NCBI GenBank assembly: GCA_014904985.1
Contig: MU128911.1
Span: forward strand, 71,118 to 135,117
DNA length: 64,000 nt
Source: Hydnum rufescens UP504
Lineage: Eukaryota; Basidiomycota; Agaricomycetes; Cantharellales; Hydnaceae
Reading direction: 5' to 3'
Position numbers and translations under genes: made by a program. Below are positions 36,040 through 48,309 of the stretch, piece by piece (the first letter of the stretch is position 1; every line of letters begins with the position of its first letter). The notes below the pieces were generated by a model. It was not told the origin of the DNA. It saw nothing but the letters and a program-made list of their open reading frames with translations, and made no database searches.

Positions 36040-39000
36040 ATGGGTCCCCGATCACGGAAACTGGCCCCGCCGGTAGTGAAGTTGGAGCGGCTGCTTTCCA
36101 CTGACTCTCAGTGGGGGTGGGTTTTAACTGAGGTGACGGTGCCAGATCAAATTAGGCATGAGCACCGTCAAGCTGCCTGTGGCTTCGCACCTAGAAACGC
36201 GCTCCAGAAACCTCTCTGCTCTAACAAATTTTTTCCTCACCACGACGAACCCGCGTTATTGGTCCCGAATGGAAAGGCCAAGGTAACACTAGATAATGAT
36301 CCCAGTGAGATCAGTGTCGACGAGATCTCAGATGACAACATGTCTCTGGCTGTTCCTTGTAACAAAAAATCCTGTCGTTCGAATCCGAATTGCCTTAATT
36401 ATCTAGGCCAATCAAGGTGGAGTGACGAGGGTAGGTTTGGTTAGGATGCCCTGGATGATATACTCAATTATCCCCCTACAGCCCGGTCTCGGGATGCCTG
36501 GCTCGAAGCATCCATGCTAGGTGAAGATCCATCCAAACGTGCAAATGTTGAAGCTGCTCGGAAACCGATTGGACTCAAGGCTTAGTCTCCTTACACCCAA
36601 CCCTCGGACTTATCCATTAATAGAAATTTTTTAGAACTTGGGGGCTACTTGCTATGCTAATGCATTTCTTCAAGTATGAGGTCCTTATCGACGGATGGAG
36701 TGAAAAGCCCTAACCCCTCATTCAGGTGTGGTTCCAAGACCTTACTTTCCGTACTGGGGTTTACCGCTGCTTGTCTGCATCGGCCCATGAAGGTGATTCC
36801 GATTCGAATTCAAGCTCGAGTCTCCCAGAGGTCAGGAATGGAATCAGCACCATGGTGCAGCGCTGAAACTCGCTACATTCAGGTTTCACCCATCTACCAG
36901 CTTCAAGTTACCTTTGCTGCCTTGCAGAATCTCAAAGAAAATGTCTTCAATCCCGTGAGGCTTGTTGAAAGCCTGCACCTCAAGGTATCAGAACAGCAGG
37001 ATGCCCAGGAGTAGAGAATTTTGAATCGTCGGACACACGAATGCAGCTTATTTTATTGTATTTTGCCAAATTCAGGTTCTCTAAACTTTTTATGACTTTA
37101 CTTTCCGAGGAGTTTCAGAGGCAAAGCGTAACGTCCCTTAAGTCCCTGGTGTCTGACCAGGTACGGGGCACTGTTGGTCCTATGTCCCACGGTCAATCTT
37201 CTCATTCTTTTATTTGCAGTTTGGGGGTACTCAAGTTTATGGAACACGATGTAAGACTTGTGATTATAGGTCTGAACGGGAGGCAGATTTTTTCGAGCTT
37301 GAAGTGAACTTGCAGGTAATATTTCGACGCTGTCTTTCTTTTGCTCCTGACCAAGATCGACCTATCTATCGCTAGAACACCAGCAATCTAGAGGACTGTG
37401 TCCACAGATTACTAGAGTCGGAAACGCTTAGTGGTGATAACCAGTACGTCAGGGCGTTGACTCTACGACATTTTGTGACTTCTGATTCCACAGTCGACCA
37501 GGTACTTCTGTCCCAACTGCAATTCATTGCAGGACGCAGTCCGCTACACTGAACTCAAGCGGCTACCCCCGGTCTTGCACTTTTCTCTCCTTCGTTTCGT
37601 GTATGACATCAACACAGGCTCGCGGAAAAAGTCAAAACACAATATTATATTCCCAACTGTTCTGGATATGCAAGCGTTTGTTGGTGAGGGATCCAAGGGT
37701 GCATCGAGCGAAAAATCTAATCATCCGAAACCCTCCAATGGCCGTCATCGCGGGCCCGAGATATATGAACTCCGCGGCATATTGCTCCACAAGGGCACTA
37801 GTGCCTATCATGGGCATTATCAAGCCCAAGTGTTCGATGTAACGTATGTATCGCTCTCTCCAGGATGCGGATGTGGCCTCTTACTGAATACGATGTTTCC
37901 AGGAAGCAAGCCTGGTTCGAATTCAACGACGAGGTGGTTACTCCAATCGACCTTTTCAACTCCCCTGCAATGAACCAACCCCCATCAGAGAAGCAAAAGT
38001 ACATTTATCTCAATATGTCGCCTCCAGTCCATTATTTACCCTTAGGCAAATCTCAGTGGAACTACACTCCATGGAAGAAGAAAAAGAGCGCGGAGGACGA
38101 CCATACTGAGCGATGAAGATGAGATCGCCACACAGTGCGTTCTCGTCTGGACATTGATCTTGATCCCGGTCTGACAACGTTACCGATCCAAGCACACCGG
38201 CTGTGAGAAATGACGCCTTGGAAGGGTTCGATTCATTTAACATATGTGGATTTGCTATCGTGCCCTGAATTTTCATCTTTTCAGATACCTTGGCTCGAAA
38301 GACGCATACATGCTAATATATTCACGTTGCAAACTGGATCCTAATAAGAGTCCTGGATTAGACTTGTCTCCTCATGTTGATCCCTCTCGTACACCCTCAG
38401 CGATCACTCAAGTGGTCATCCCATACACACCTGAGCCTCCCCCTCATGCTTCCCGAGAGATAGACCGCCTCAATGCCGCTTTCGATCAAGAAGTCCAGCG
38501 ATATGAAGCCCAGTATGTAAATCACCCTTGCGTTCTTTCTCCTCACTAACCTTCGCCGCAGAAAGCGGAGAGTTTTGCACGAATTTAAGCAAATTCGCAA
38601 AGAGAAGATGGACATCTATCGCATGTGGCACATTCATCACCATTCAGAGGTGAGTAGCACATGTCGTCTTGGATTATAATATCATAACTCACTCTGCCAA
38701 GACCTCCATTGTCGTCAGCAGTAAGGTCTTGGAAGATTGGCTTGCAGACAGTCCAGTCAACCCTCGAATACAAGTGGTTATAGACAAGGGACACAGTGCT
38801 GCATCCCCCTCACCGGTGCTCGACAGGATTCCGGTTGTCTGTCCACCTTCTGATGGGCAACCTTCCCACATGTTTTTCCCTCAATCCTCGTTGCTACCGA
38901 GTGATGATTCCTCTAAGCTCGACATTCCCTCAGTTGATCCCATGACGAAAGAATCTGGCGTCTTACCGATCTTTCCTTCCGCCGCTCTCGCCAATCAGGA

Positions 39001-41194
39001 TATTGTGTGCTGCCATGGACGGCTTGATCCTGCTAAGTTCGCCCACATGAAACGTATTAACACGGTATGATTTACCCGCCTTGGTTACCCTCCTTTCTTT
39101 ACAATATCTGGACAGACTGCATACGAGAGAATGGTGAAGTTAGGGGGACGCCGTCTGTCTCCCGAATTGCTTTCGGGGACGTCTGTATCAAATGCATTGA
39201 AGTCATATTTTATGGTGAATTCCTCTTCCCACGCGCAGCTGAGTTGTGCTGATTTAGCCCATCTATTTGCAGAAAATATGTATCTCCTCGAGCATCCAGC
39301 AAAAGTCGAAGAATTCGATCATTTGAATGAAACAGCTATTGGAGAGCGATCGGTTTTCATTTCAAGAGCATGGCTCAGAGGTATTTGGCTTCAATTCCTC
39401 CGATCCCCTCTTCCTGAAGATTCCATAGATTGGCATCTCAAGATTCCGAAATTTCACAATTCGAATCCTCAGTACGTTGGAGACCCTCCTCCAGATGCTT
39501 TCCCCTGGCGATCACATGTTTTTTGTGAGCATGGCGGTCTGAAACCCAGCCATGCCGACCGGTCGACGATTACCCCTGAGGTGATAACCAGACATCTGCT
39601 AACTGAGTTACCTCTGACAATCTACGCTAGGCTGCCTCGATCATCCTTGATCTCTTCCCAGCTTGGGAGACAATAAGTGGGAGCCAAACAGAGTGCCAAA
39701 TCTGCACACAGATTTTTGCAAACGCATTTCACGGCCATTCAGAAATGAAGCGCGCTGCTGACCTCGAAAAGGTTAGCTTCGATAATTCCCCTTATTGCCC
39801 AAGGGCCCCCCCTCTATTAACAACTTTGCGGACCCTCAGGCCCGCTTCAGAGACCTGAAGAATCCCCTTGATCCCCCGGACTTTGTGTCAGGAATGTCTT
39901 TTGCAGTCATACCTTCCCATTTCATTCGCGCCTGGCGTCTGTGGATAAGTAAACCAACGCACCACGGTCGTCCCTCTCTAATTAATAATCAGCATTTCAT
40001 ATGCGAGCATGGCCTCCTTATCTTCGACCCCAAGGTCCCTTCTGATCTAATGGATCCTAATATCTGCTTCATACAGTGGGAACACTGGCAAGCATTCGCC
40101 GAAAAGTACGCTTTATTGTTACAAAATGATGATTCCGATCTGACGTCTTTCAATCCTATCAAGCTATGAAACAGCTCACCCTATTCTTATAGACGTAGAT
40201 GGAGAGGATGCAGAAAATATTACCGCCGATATCGAGACTTGTCAGGGCTGTCGTTCAAATCGGTGCAGTCCCCTCATTTATGTCTGGGTTGTGGGTCTTA
40301 CCAATATCTGTCCTCCACCGCTATAGCATGGGTAACTTCAATCAGGCGATCGTAACTATTCAGATTATGGAACCATTTGATCCGATACCGACCTCAGAAC
40401 TCGATAACGCCGCTCGAACAAGTCAAGCAGGTGGCCTGGATAGTGTAGTATCGAGCAGAAGCTCTGTCCCAGATGTGAAGTCAAATACGAAGAAACGAGC
40501 TACTCCCAAATATTTCAGTGCGCCCACCCGGAAGTCCAAGCGTATTCGCCAAACCAAGGAGAGAGCCACCAGAAGCTCCCTACTGCTTACGAAGACCAAT
40601 ACGGTGAAGGAACTGAAAGTCAAAGTAAGTATCCGTGAATCATGAATTGTTAACATGATTCAGTACTAAACAAAAATTGGATAGATACACGAGGAGCTCG
40701 ATATCCCGCCGATTTATCAGAAGCTCTACTATCGTGGTCGCGAGTTAACGGATAATTATGCGACTGTTGATGAACTTGGTATCCTCGCTCTCGACACAAT
40801 CTTCTTGCGGTCGGATAAGCCGTCGCATGAGCAGGTCTTATCTGTCTCAGATCCTGACGATGTGGGGAATACACCCAAAGACGAGGGCAGCTACAGTGCA
40901 TTTTCAGGCACTCTCCTGGCCGGCGCTGGGCTGAATCGCGGCATTACACACAGAGGCTCCCAACAAGTCGGATGTGAACAGCCTTGTTCATCCCTAATCG
41001 AACTTGGGTCTCCGCTCCCCCCTGACACCAGTGGCATTACGAGGGAGGCTGACCCCGATGTTGAGCATCCCCATCCGATGACCCCGGCCGGGAATAGTTC
41101 GCCCGAGCCAGAGACCCCCTGTTCCGCTTGCACGTTCATCAATCCGGGAGGCCTTTCTGCATGTATCATGTGCGATGGTATGCTCAATGTTTGA
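36040..41194 (+). CDS. USP48-like ubiquitin carboxyl-terminal hydrolase with DUSP, ubiquitin-like and zinc-finger modules
   Basis: A peptidase C19 deubiquitinase. From MGPRSRKLAPPVVKLERLL (36,040): CNKKSCRSNPNCLNYLGQ (USP48-type N-terminus), Cys box NLGATCYANAFLQ at about 36,634, QQDAQEFSKLFMTLLSEEF, zinc-ribbon half (FCPNCNSLQDAVRYTEL), PPVLHFSLLRFVYD, and His box LHKGTSAYHGHYQAQVFD. Downstream are a coiled/basic segment (RVLHEFKQIRKEKMD), two DUSP-like regions (RSVFISRAWLRGIW; SHFIRAWRLWIS), a ubiquitin-like region (IHEELDIPPIYQKLYYRGRE) and a C-terminal C-x2-C..C-x2-C finger (CSACTFINPGGLSACIMC) near 41,120-41,175. Many short introns splice in frame, for example after SSSLPE and after QQDAQE. 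The stop may be 41,194, or about 41,258 if a last intron (GTATGC..AATAG) is used. Active-site Cys and His are present. Confidence 0.88.
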
Positions 41195-41449
41195 TCCTGG
41201 TTCGCTGACTTCACGTCTATAATTACTGTGAATTAATAGAAGGCTGGAGTGTGTAACTGTTTCGCTTTCATGACAAGGAATAACTCTTCCAGTAACTTCA
41301 CACGTATAGTACCATTTGTTGCTATGCATTACAAACTCAATACCTCCGGACTGATGCTCGGGGAGATCTCGATCGTTCACGATCAGATCTGCGGCTGCTA
41401 GTACGATAGTCGCTTCAATACCAGGCCAAAATGTCATGAGTTTGCGGAA

Positions 41450-42690
41450 TCACGGACAAGAGTAAAATCGGAACACTGACTCTGGCCTATTCGAATGCCC
41501 ACCGCGATCATATCCACCCCTGCCCCCTCCATGATCTCTATCTCTGTAGCTGTCATCGCGAGAAGAGCGAAAATCGCGTTCCCCTCCAGGTCGTTGGACG
41601 CTGGGAGATTCTGGAGGAAGCATAGCCATCGGTGGACGAGATGGTGCAGAGAGCTTGCGTTTGCTGAACTCTTCCAGCATTTTGCGCAGTTCATGATATC
41701 CCAAATGCATCTAGATGGTTCAGAGTGATAAACCTACCAATAGGAACTCCCTGGGCGGGCTGAACGTACTTTTCCACCAAAATGGTCGGCGAGACGACGA
41801 TCAGAGTCGAGGACTGATAGGTACGCGCCACAAACATCACACACGCGTAATTTCTGATGGCCCGACGCCCCGGATGTATCGGTCAAGTTTTGAAGTTCGC
41901 GCTAAGAAGAGAGACCTTAGCGCATCAAAAAATACAGCAGAAAAATTAAGCGCACCTCTTTTTCCGCCTTTTCAACTTTGAGAGCCTCAACAGCTGCCAA
42001 CTCCTTCATGGATTCTTCCACCTCGCCAGCCTCACCTTGAGAAGCAAGTTCATAAACTCGGGAAAGAATTGAATCCATTAAGAGGTACACATACCAAGGC
42101 TCTCTATCTTATCGGTTCCACCCTGGATAGCAAGCTCAATTTCGCCTATTTCTCGCATCTTAAACCAGTTTCAGTGACTACACATCCACGGACAGTGAAT
42201 TCGTACCAAGTTTGTTGTTTTGGCATTTTCTTCAGGGTCTTCTCGAGCCTGCGGTGGGCAGCACGAATTCGGCGATCGCATTCATCCACGAATTGAAAAA
42301 TATTGTTTTCATATTCTCTCTGAATTTCCGCGATCTTTTTATTATTCGGATTTGCTGCCTTTTCCTCGTTATATTCGTTCTTGTACTTGTCCGCGTGCGA
42401 TTTGGGACACGGGCCAAGATCCATTTTCTGGGGCAGAAATCAATACGTTGCCAAGGAAAGGAATAGATGTAAACTCACCGTATTGGTAAAAAGCGTGTGG
42501 GACAGGTGCCACATAGAAAGTTCTTGCACACTTTGTCGTCCGACCACACCAAGTTGGCGTTCTGCAAACCCATGGTCTCTGGTCCCATCATTTGCTATTA
42601 AGGGAGGGGGCAATGAGTTTCAGAATAGGGCCTGTCCAACGGAGTACCAACCTCCAGCAGCTTGCGCTGCATCTCTGCGAGTCTGCCCAT
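41450..42690 (-). CDS. LUC7: U1 snRNP-associated splicing factor LUC7
   Basis: LUC7 binds U1 snRNP and helps choose 5' splice sites. From MGRLAEMQRKLLE at 42,690: QMMGPETMGLQNANLVWSDD, first CCCH finger (VCKNFLCGTCPTRFLP.. LGPCPKSHADKY), NNIFQFVDECDRRIRAAHRR, coiled coil (EVEESMKELAAVEALKVEKA), second C2H2-type finger (LRVCDVCGAYLSVLDSDRRL.. HLGYHELRKM), and an Arg/Gly/Ser tail (YRDRDHGGGRGGYDRGG). Stop at 41,450. After RRLEKT the family reads PEENAKTTNL, but the sequence shifts frame at a CCC run (42,235-42,237 on plus strand GGG). One more C restores it, so I call a one-base loss. Introns are 50-60 nt GT-AG. It is convergent with USP48 and divergent from TAF7. Confidence 0.9.
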
Positions 42691-42742
42691 ATTCAATGAA
42701 TGTATTCGACGGGAGATGCCGTAGTTTTGCTTCCGCTGCGCT
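42691..42742. promoter_or_regulatory. 52-base shared 5' region of LUC7 and TAF7
   Basis: The two start codons (42,690 minus, 42,743 plus) are only 52 bases apart and point away from each other. Both transcript starts and the upstream elements must therefore overlap one another or the coding regions. No TATA box is visible. If either true start is further inside its gene, the gap would be larger. Confidence 0.55.
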
Positions 42743-44059
42743 ATGGATGATAATTTTATAGATGTAGACACTGTCGAAACTGCACCACCTCCCCTTCAAG
42801 AGAATGAGCCGGGGCCAAGTAGTCGCCCCATGGCTCTTGGGGCACGCCGGTCCGCACGCCCTAGACCTCCAGTCGGCACATACGCCACTCTGCGGCGCCG
42901 CTCTATGTCTCCCGAGGGTACGTCCAAACGCGCCGGACGCTCGACTCCAAAACAGTTCAAGAAGAAAGGAAGTGCCAAAAACGAGGCTTCTGCCCTAAAC
43001 TAAAACTCAAACTCGGTGACCGATCCTCAGCGCTGAATAGCTCGTTTCTTGGGCCATGGGATCGAGAACTTGATAGTGATGATGAAGACCTTGCTTTTGA
43101 AGAGCAGTTTATTCTGCGCATGCCAGAAGGCGATGACTGCGAGCGTTTGAGGAAAATGGTCCTTGCTCGCGACGTCCAGGACGACGTTTGGTTCAAATTT
43201 AAAGGTGTTCGCGCTTCATCAACATAGGCGAATTGCAAACTCATGTCTCCTTGCAGATTCCCGACGCGCGATATTTCACATTGGGGATACGACACACAAT
43301 GCAAAGCTCGTCGATCTCCCTGCAATCATCGAATCCCAAAAGACGTTAGATAACCGTCAAATGTTTAAAGTTGCAGATATCTCTCAGATGCTCGTGGTCG
43401 AAGATTCCCTACGGGATATGAACCCTGACTCTCTTCACGCTGCTAATGGTCAAAACAATTTCGACGTGAAAGACTTCATCTGGCCTCACGGGATAACACC
43501 ACCATTACGGCACGTTCGGAAGAGGCGATTTCGAAAGAGAGTGAATCGCGCCGTACGTTGTGATTGTAGCCACTTCATTAGATATTTCCGCCTCACCTGT
43601 AATATTGCGTAGACGATTGAGACCGTCGAACAAGAAGTTGAACGGCTTCTTGCAGAAGACGATAAGGCAGAGGAGACCACATGTGGTAGGCGAGTTCCCA
43701 CATATGAAAGGTTATGGCGCGTTGATTCTGGAACCCCTGAAGATCTACTTGAGAATGTGAATCCTGATCTATCTGATTCTGAATATGATGTAGAACACGA
43801 TGGAGAAACACTAGGACTAGAACAAGACGGGTCTGAGCGTGGCGATGGAGGTAGTGTCGGGACTCCTGACCCAGGAGGAAATGACCAGGGCCTGGCTGAG
43901 GAAGACGAGGGTGATGATGATGGCTTTGACGCTGCGTTTGCCGCCGAAATTGATCAAGTCGATTTGGATGGCGCCGATGCTGATGGCGACCCAGATGCGG
44001 ACGCCCAATCTTCTGATGAAGAGGGTGGTGGCTTATTTGGCGACGATCATGATGGAAGT

Positions 44060-44091
<32 letters not shown>

Positions 44092-44604
44092 TGATGAAGT
44101 AGTGCAGGCGAGAAAGTTGTTAAACGAAGAGATTCGAGACCTCCAAGCCGCAGTCGAGAAGAAGGTTTCAGAAATAGCAGGCGTGCAAAACCAGCTGATC
44201 AAGGTTTCATCAAAGATGTTCCCACTAGCCCCAGCCCATTTCATTGAACTGATGTTCTTTTCTATTCCCTCCGATAGAGACGATTCGAGGATGCCCTTAA
44301 AAAGCTTCGTGCAGATTTGGACAGCCGTCTAGCCCAACGCCAACAACTTAGCGAGCGAAAGCGTGCCAAAGACCGAGCTCGCGCACAGATCGAAGAAGAT
44401 AGCATCAATGTTGGTGTTGGAAGTAGAAGGCAAGGTGATGGTGATGGTGATGGCGATGGCGAGGCCGACGCTGACGCCGACGTTGACGTTGACGAGGACG
44501 GAGATATGGCTGCGGAAGACGACGATGAAATGCCTGAAGCTGATTCCCGACAAAGCAACAGTACTTTGCCTCACATGCCTGATGACTCAATGATTGTCGA
44601 CTAG
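42743..44604 (+). CDS. TAF7: TFIID subunit TAF7 (TAFII55 domain)
   Basis: TAF7 is a TFIID subunit that contacts TAF1. Starts MDDNFIDVDTVETAPPPLQ. A 39 nt intron (GTACGT..ACAG near 42,917-42,955) joins a Pro/Arg N-terminus to KLKLKLGDRSS. The TAFII55 domain follows: AFEEQFILRMPEGDD, DSRRAIFHIGDTTHNAKLVD, LPAIIESQKTLDNRQMFKVA and DISQMLVVEDSL, then FIWPHGITPPLRHVRKRRF and VPTYERLWRVDSGTPEDLL. The rest is strongly acidic, with a run of twelve Asp codons (about 44,060-44,095), a coiled coil (RKLLNEEIRDLQAAVEKKV; LAQRQQLSERKRAKDRARA) and a second Gly-Asp repeat near 44,435-44,460. Stop at 44,604. Introns such as GTGTTC..GCAG (43,206-43,257) splice in frame. No breaks. Confidence 0.92.
44060..44096 (+). 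repeat. GAY trinucleotide (poly-Asp) repeat in TAF7
   Basis: About twelve GAC/GAT codons in a row within the acidic TAF7 tail, a coding microsatellite that may vary in length between strains. Confidence 0.85.
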
Positions 44605-44815
44605 GATTTTAATACTGTGGATTGGCTACATCGGTGTGTATCCAAGATGGGGACGGCGGAAGAAATTGCGGAAACTGCAGTGAATATGAAGGCAATACAA
44701 GAGTGTTTAGCAACAAGTGTAGGAACACAGGTACACAATGATGAGTCTCAGGTTGGCGGTTGTTGATCACGCAAATGTATGAAACACAAAACGATATGGC
44801 CGGATCATGATATTA

Positions 44816-47800
44816 TCATGGTACTTGAGTTGGCCCAAGCGACAATTCTTGAGATGGTGTGGGCATGATGACGTCTTCTAGTCGGACGCCTGCATTAGCG
44901 GGAATGGGGTTAATCATGGGTCCGCTGGACTGTGATCGCAGTGAAACAAACGATTCCAAGTTAGAGGGAGAAGGTATGCTGACAGGAGATGGACGTACTT
45001 GAGAAGCAAATCCACCTTGACCCTGCTGTTTGATGAGCGCGCAAGCAGTCATCATTACTTCCAATTCACTAGACATTGCATCGCTATGGTTGACGGCGTG
45101 CGCCACGCTCGTCTGCAATCCAGCCGCTACCTCCTTTATGGATAATGGTGGTGAAGAATGAAAAGCTAGGGGGCCAGCTTTCATTTCCGCGCTCGCATTG
45201 CTGCGTGCGTCTGGCATCCGGGTGACACGCTCGAGAACGATCTGACGAGCGACTTCACTAACGACGTCTCGTGCGGCGTGCGCTAACGTGCTAGCGGCAG
45301 GAGTTTCTGAGTTTCGCGTATCGAGCATACCTATATTTACAGCCTCGATCGTCATAATCAGCACTTGTCTTTGCTTGGCGAGTGCAACCTGCCGCTGGAC
45401 TTGGACTGCATTGCCACCACCATGCGGGGAAACATTTGCTTGGGACTGTGCTTGGGCCACATTCTGGGAAGCCTCGGTCACGACACGGAGGATTTGGGAT
45501 GAATCAAAGTTTATACTGTTCATCGCAGGTGGACTGTTAGATCCTCGAGGAGCAGATCTATGGAGAATAGTCGCCGTGAGGATCGACTCATTATTCAAGC
45601 GAGGGCATATGTACCTCACAGTCTGGGAACCGACCGTGTCGCCAGTTATCCGCCGAGGATCCGATGGATCACCAGCAAGCGACTGTCTGCGTGGCTTGCT
45701 GGCCATGATCTGTTCGGATATAGTGAAAGGCGCGACTTGCACATGAAACGAACTTCGGATACTCTCGCGATCCTCGTTCGGAAACTATCAGAAAAAAAAC
45801 CTTGTCAAATTCAAGAAATACTCTCCATTCACCAGGACGCACACTAGCTTCGATCTCGATATCCACATCTGTTGCATCTCCGGGGCCAGGAACACCAATC
45901 AGGAGATCTTTGTGCCACGACAACCACGGTGGGAGGGCAGGAGAACTCCATACAACAGCGATACTCTGTCTCGACATTTGAGGGTCCCATATACGCGGCT
46001 GCCACGCCCATTTAAGTCCAACATATGCTATGGGCGCAGGATTCCCCACGATCTTCCGCTCAAAGGCGCGGAAGACCCAGCCGGTACCGTTTGGCTCTTT
46101 ACGTGCGAAGATGTGCCAAACGTGATTCCCCTTTGACTTGGATTTTTTGCCGTCTTCATTGAACCGAGAGATATATGGTTGCTGGTGCCATAAATAGGCC
46201 TTGATCTGATAAAGAATTTAAAAAAAAAACAAGATGAGGGAATTCCCATAGATAGCAAGAGACGCCGATGCGAACCTTCTTTTGTGGTATCACATCCTCC
46301 CCAAGGTGGTGCTGCGCAAGCTACAAGGGACATCGTGAGTTCTGATTGCCTTTAGCCATTCAAGAAGTAACAAAAACCTCTTCCATAAACCCATTCGTGA
46401 AAGCCGCAATCCGGAATTTGAAGGGCCGAAAATCCAGCGATTCGTCCATCTTAGCCATTTTCTTGGGCATTAAGGTCTGGTGTATCGCTTCGCCTTTGGC
46501 ATCCGTGGCTTCCACTTATCCAGTTTCACATGGACAGACGTAAGAACATGGATATAGCCAAGAGAATGGAGACGTACAATTAGAACAAATACGCTGGAGA
46601 TATGCATCGAAAACTTTGGCCATCTGCTGTTTAAGTTCGGGAGAAACGAGGTTCGCTGGATTGATTACATCACCACTCATAGTTGATCTACGAGAAATCC
46701 GGGGAACGGGGTGCTCTGAGTATACGCTATAGCTGCCCCTACGGCTTGTAGGACCGTCGACATCGACGTCAACTTCGGACTCGGACATGAAGCTGTCGGG
46801 CGAGTGTGGACGGGAATATGCCACGGAAGACTGACTAGATTCTGCCTTGATGTTAAGCTCGGGACCGAAGGAGCTAAGAGATGGATGGGTACTTGAATAG
46901 GAAGATGAACGGGAGGGTCGCACAGTGGGCTTTGTCGCGAGAGGCGAGGGAGTATAATGTATCGAGGAAGGATGGTGACGAGAATTAGATGAGGATGACT
47001 GGGCACCTCCGAAAGCAGGGCCATTATCAACAGTGAAAACGTCGCGGGATGTGGAAATACCACTGAAATCCGTCCATGGAGGCTGGGAGTATTCGAAAGC
47101 ACCGGGAGATTTCGCAGAAGTGGAGGGGGATTTCAGTGAGGCTGTACCCACAGGCTTATGGTTGAGCTCGACAGTGGGGACACTCTCGGATGGGGCTCGG
47201 GATCGACTAAGTTTGAGGTCGTCCTTCGATGGAGAACGCTTTTGGGTTTTTGATGCGCGATCCGGCTCAACAGCGCGAGCTGTGGCAGTCGATATCGTCC
47301 GTTTTCGTGAAGGATCCGCAATGTCGAGGAGCGAAAGCCCATAGCTGAAACGCTTGGGCTTGTTGACGTTGGAGATCCTCGGAGCTCATGTTCGGCACCT
47401 TGTTCGATGGGGAGCTGGCAGCAGATTCGGGAGGGACACCAGAGGCGCCGTCAATAGATGATACATGGACATGTGGCGATCTAGACGCGGGTGGATGGCC
47501 CGAGAATCTCAAAGAATCGTACAAAGCATCGATCCTGTAGTTGTGCGCGGAAGCCGATGTTAGGTTCGGAGGGGTGTTGGGGCTAATTCCGCGAATAAGG
47601 TCGACAGAGGTCACGATATTTTGGGCACGAGCACTGAAGGTTTCTTTGTCCCCACGGCCTAGCGCATCTCGAGCCTCGCAAATGGCCTGTTCCACACTAG
47701 GATATATTTTAGTTAGAGCAGCGAACTAGATTGATTAAACAAGAAACGATCTTACCCGTCCAGAATGCTCATCGTTATCATTTCAACGGCAGTGAAGCCA

Positions 47801-48309
47801 GAAAGGTCACCTTGGCCTTCCTGCGGGTAGTCGTGGTGGTCAAAGAAGGCGGGCTCAGATGGCAGGGATGGAGTTGCATATCCAGTACTGGGCAAGGAGG
47901 GCGCAGATGAAGAAGAAACGGAGGGTGGACTTGTGGGGGGGTCTGCCGTGGGGTACCGCATGTCCAGGGCATTGGTCAAGGACGAAGTGGAAGAGGAAAA
48001 AAAGGAATTCGGGTAGTGGTGTTGGTGGAGTGCGGCCAAACCTGGGTCATCATAATCCAGGCGGATGGGACGTGCGTTTCTTGAGTCCTGGGGGCCCGGG
48101 CCTGGATCTGAGGAGACAGAGTCGATAGAGAGCGTGTGGGTATGTCTTGAGGTGGTCGGGGAGGAGCGAGGGTGTGGAGACATTAAAAAGTAATTTTGAG
48201 ATGGAGAGGGAGCGGGTTGAGATGAGGCTGCTGTCTCTGGGGCAAAGGCAGAAATATCCATTGGGACCATGTCCATTGGAACCACACAGCGAAAAAATGA
48301 AGGGGCCAA
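44816..48309 (-). CDS. Conserved fungal protein of unknown function, Ser/Pro-rich N-terminus
   Basis: Multi-exon gene whose core looks like a conserved basidiomycete family that I cannot name or assign a function. The minus-strand product starts near MAPSFFRCVVPMDM (48,309) and has a long low-complexity Ser/Pro region. A helical segment follows (AICEARDALGRGDKETFSAR), then PANLVSPELKQQMAKVFDAY, LQRICSN, DAKGEAIHQTLMPKKMAKMD, ESLDFRPFKFRIAAFTNGF, SRFNEDGKKSKSKGNHVWHI, GWVFRAFERKIVGNPAPIAY and VGLKWAWQPRIWDPQMSRQS, then ALPPWLSWHKDLLIGVPGP. The C-terminal 250 residues to 44,816 are Ala/Ser/Gln-rich. The conserved block has no zinc finger or kinase motif that I recognise. A regulatory nuclear role is only a guess from its composition. 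It has a long upstream region (to 51,152). Confidence 0.65.

Noticed and set aside
44434..44462. GATGGT repeat as a separate non-coding microsatellite
   Set aside because: It is in frame in TAF7 and encodes the Gly-Asp part of its acidic tail.
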